Positions 5,296 to 5,326 of a DNA stretch of 5,326 bases are shown piece by piece. A program made the position numbers and the translations under genes. Every line of letters starts with the position of its first letter. Within the stretch, counting starts at the first letter, position 1. The notes below the pieces were generated by a model. That model ran no database searches. It saw only the letters and a list, made by a program, of their open reading frames with translations, and was not told the origin of the DNA. Source of the stretch: Chitinophagaceae bacterium (lineage in GTDB: Bacteria; Bacteroidota; Bacteroidia; Chitinophagales; Chitinophagaceae); the NCBI GenBank assembly GCA_003534175.1, contig DPFD01000092.1, forward strand, positions 4,967 to 10,292, read 5' to 3'.

Positions 5296-5326
5296 ATTCC
5301 GGATTTAAAAAAAGGGTCGCACAAGG

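Noticed and set aside
5292..5326. Terminator after the response regulator
   Set aside because: TTAAAT and ATTTAA form only a 6-bp A/T stem with no T-run behind it. The A-run followed by GGGTCGC at the window edge may be the left arm of a real terminator, but its other half is outside the window.
1..5326. CRISPR array, insertion sequence, tRNA or rRNA
   Set aside because: No regularly spaced direct repeats, transposase motifs, flanking inverted repeats with target duplication, or tRNA/rRNA signatures were seen.

Overview
The window looks like a chromosomal segment from a Bacteroidota bacterium, probably Chitinophagales or Sphingobacteriia-like. The main grounds are Bacteroidota-style signal peptides ending in AQ, A/T-rich start regions without clear Shine-Dalgarno sequences, and protein families typical of that phylum. 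The placement is inferred from these features and was not tested by a search.

Left part (1-2124). The 3' end of an endonuclease/exonuclease/phosphatase-fold protein runs into the window on the + strand. It meets, tail to tail with only 3 bases between stops, a minus-strand block read right to left. That block holds a secreted 140-residue cysteine-containing protein of unknown function, a strong intrinsic terminator, a secreted thioredoxin-like protein with a CSPC motif, and a DEDDy-type 3'-5' exonuclease.

Middle (2125-2866). This stretch of about 740 bases has no convincing protein gene. Its right two thirds are rich in inverted repeats. The clearest unit is on the minus strand at 2365-2482: a long imperfect hairpin followed at once by an excellent intrinsic terminator with a UUCG loop. 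With no protein gene upstream to terminate, it is a good candidate for a small structured RNA. Further right are another hairpin with competing pairings (2503-2552), a weaker one (2581-2628), and a + strand terminator that shares one arm with an alternative hairpin just ahead of the next operon (2774-2802).

Right part (2867-5295). Four tightly packed + strand genes form one probable operon: a 125-residue unknown protein with a Cys/Pro-rich tail, a seven-helix membrane protein, a HisKA_3-type histidine kinase with one membrane helix, and a NarL/LuxR-type response regulator. The last three overlap or abut (8-base and 1-base overlaps). A reasonable reading is a two-component system whose kinase has almost no sensor of its own and depends on the separate seven-helix protein, with the small protein as a possible ligand, regulator or output. 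The first two genes look more AT-rich than the kinase 3' half and the regulator.
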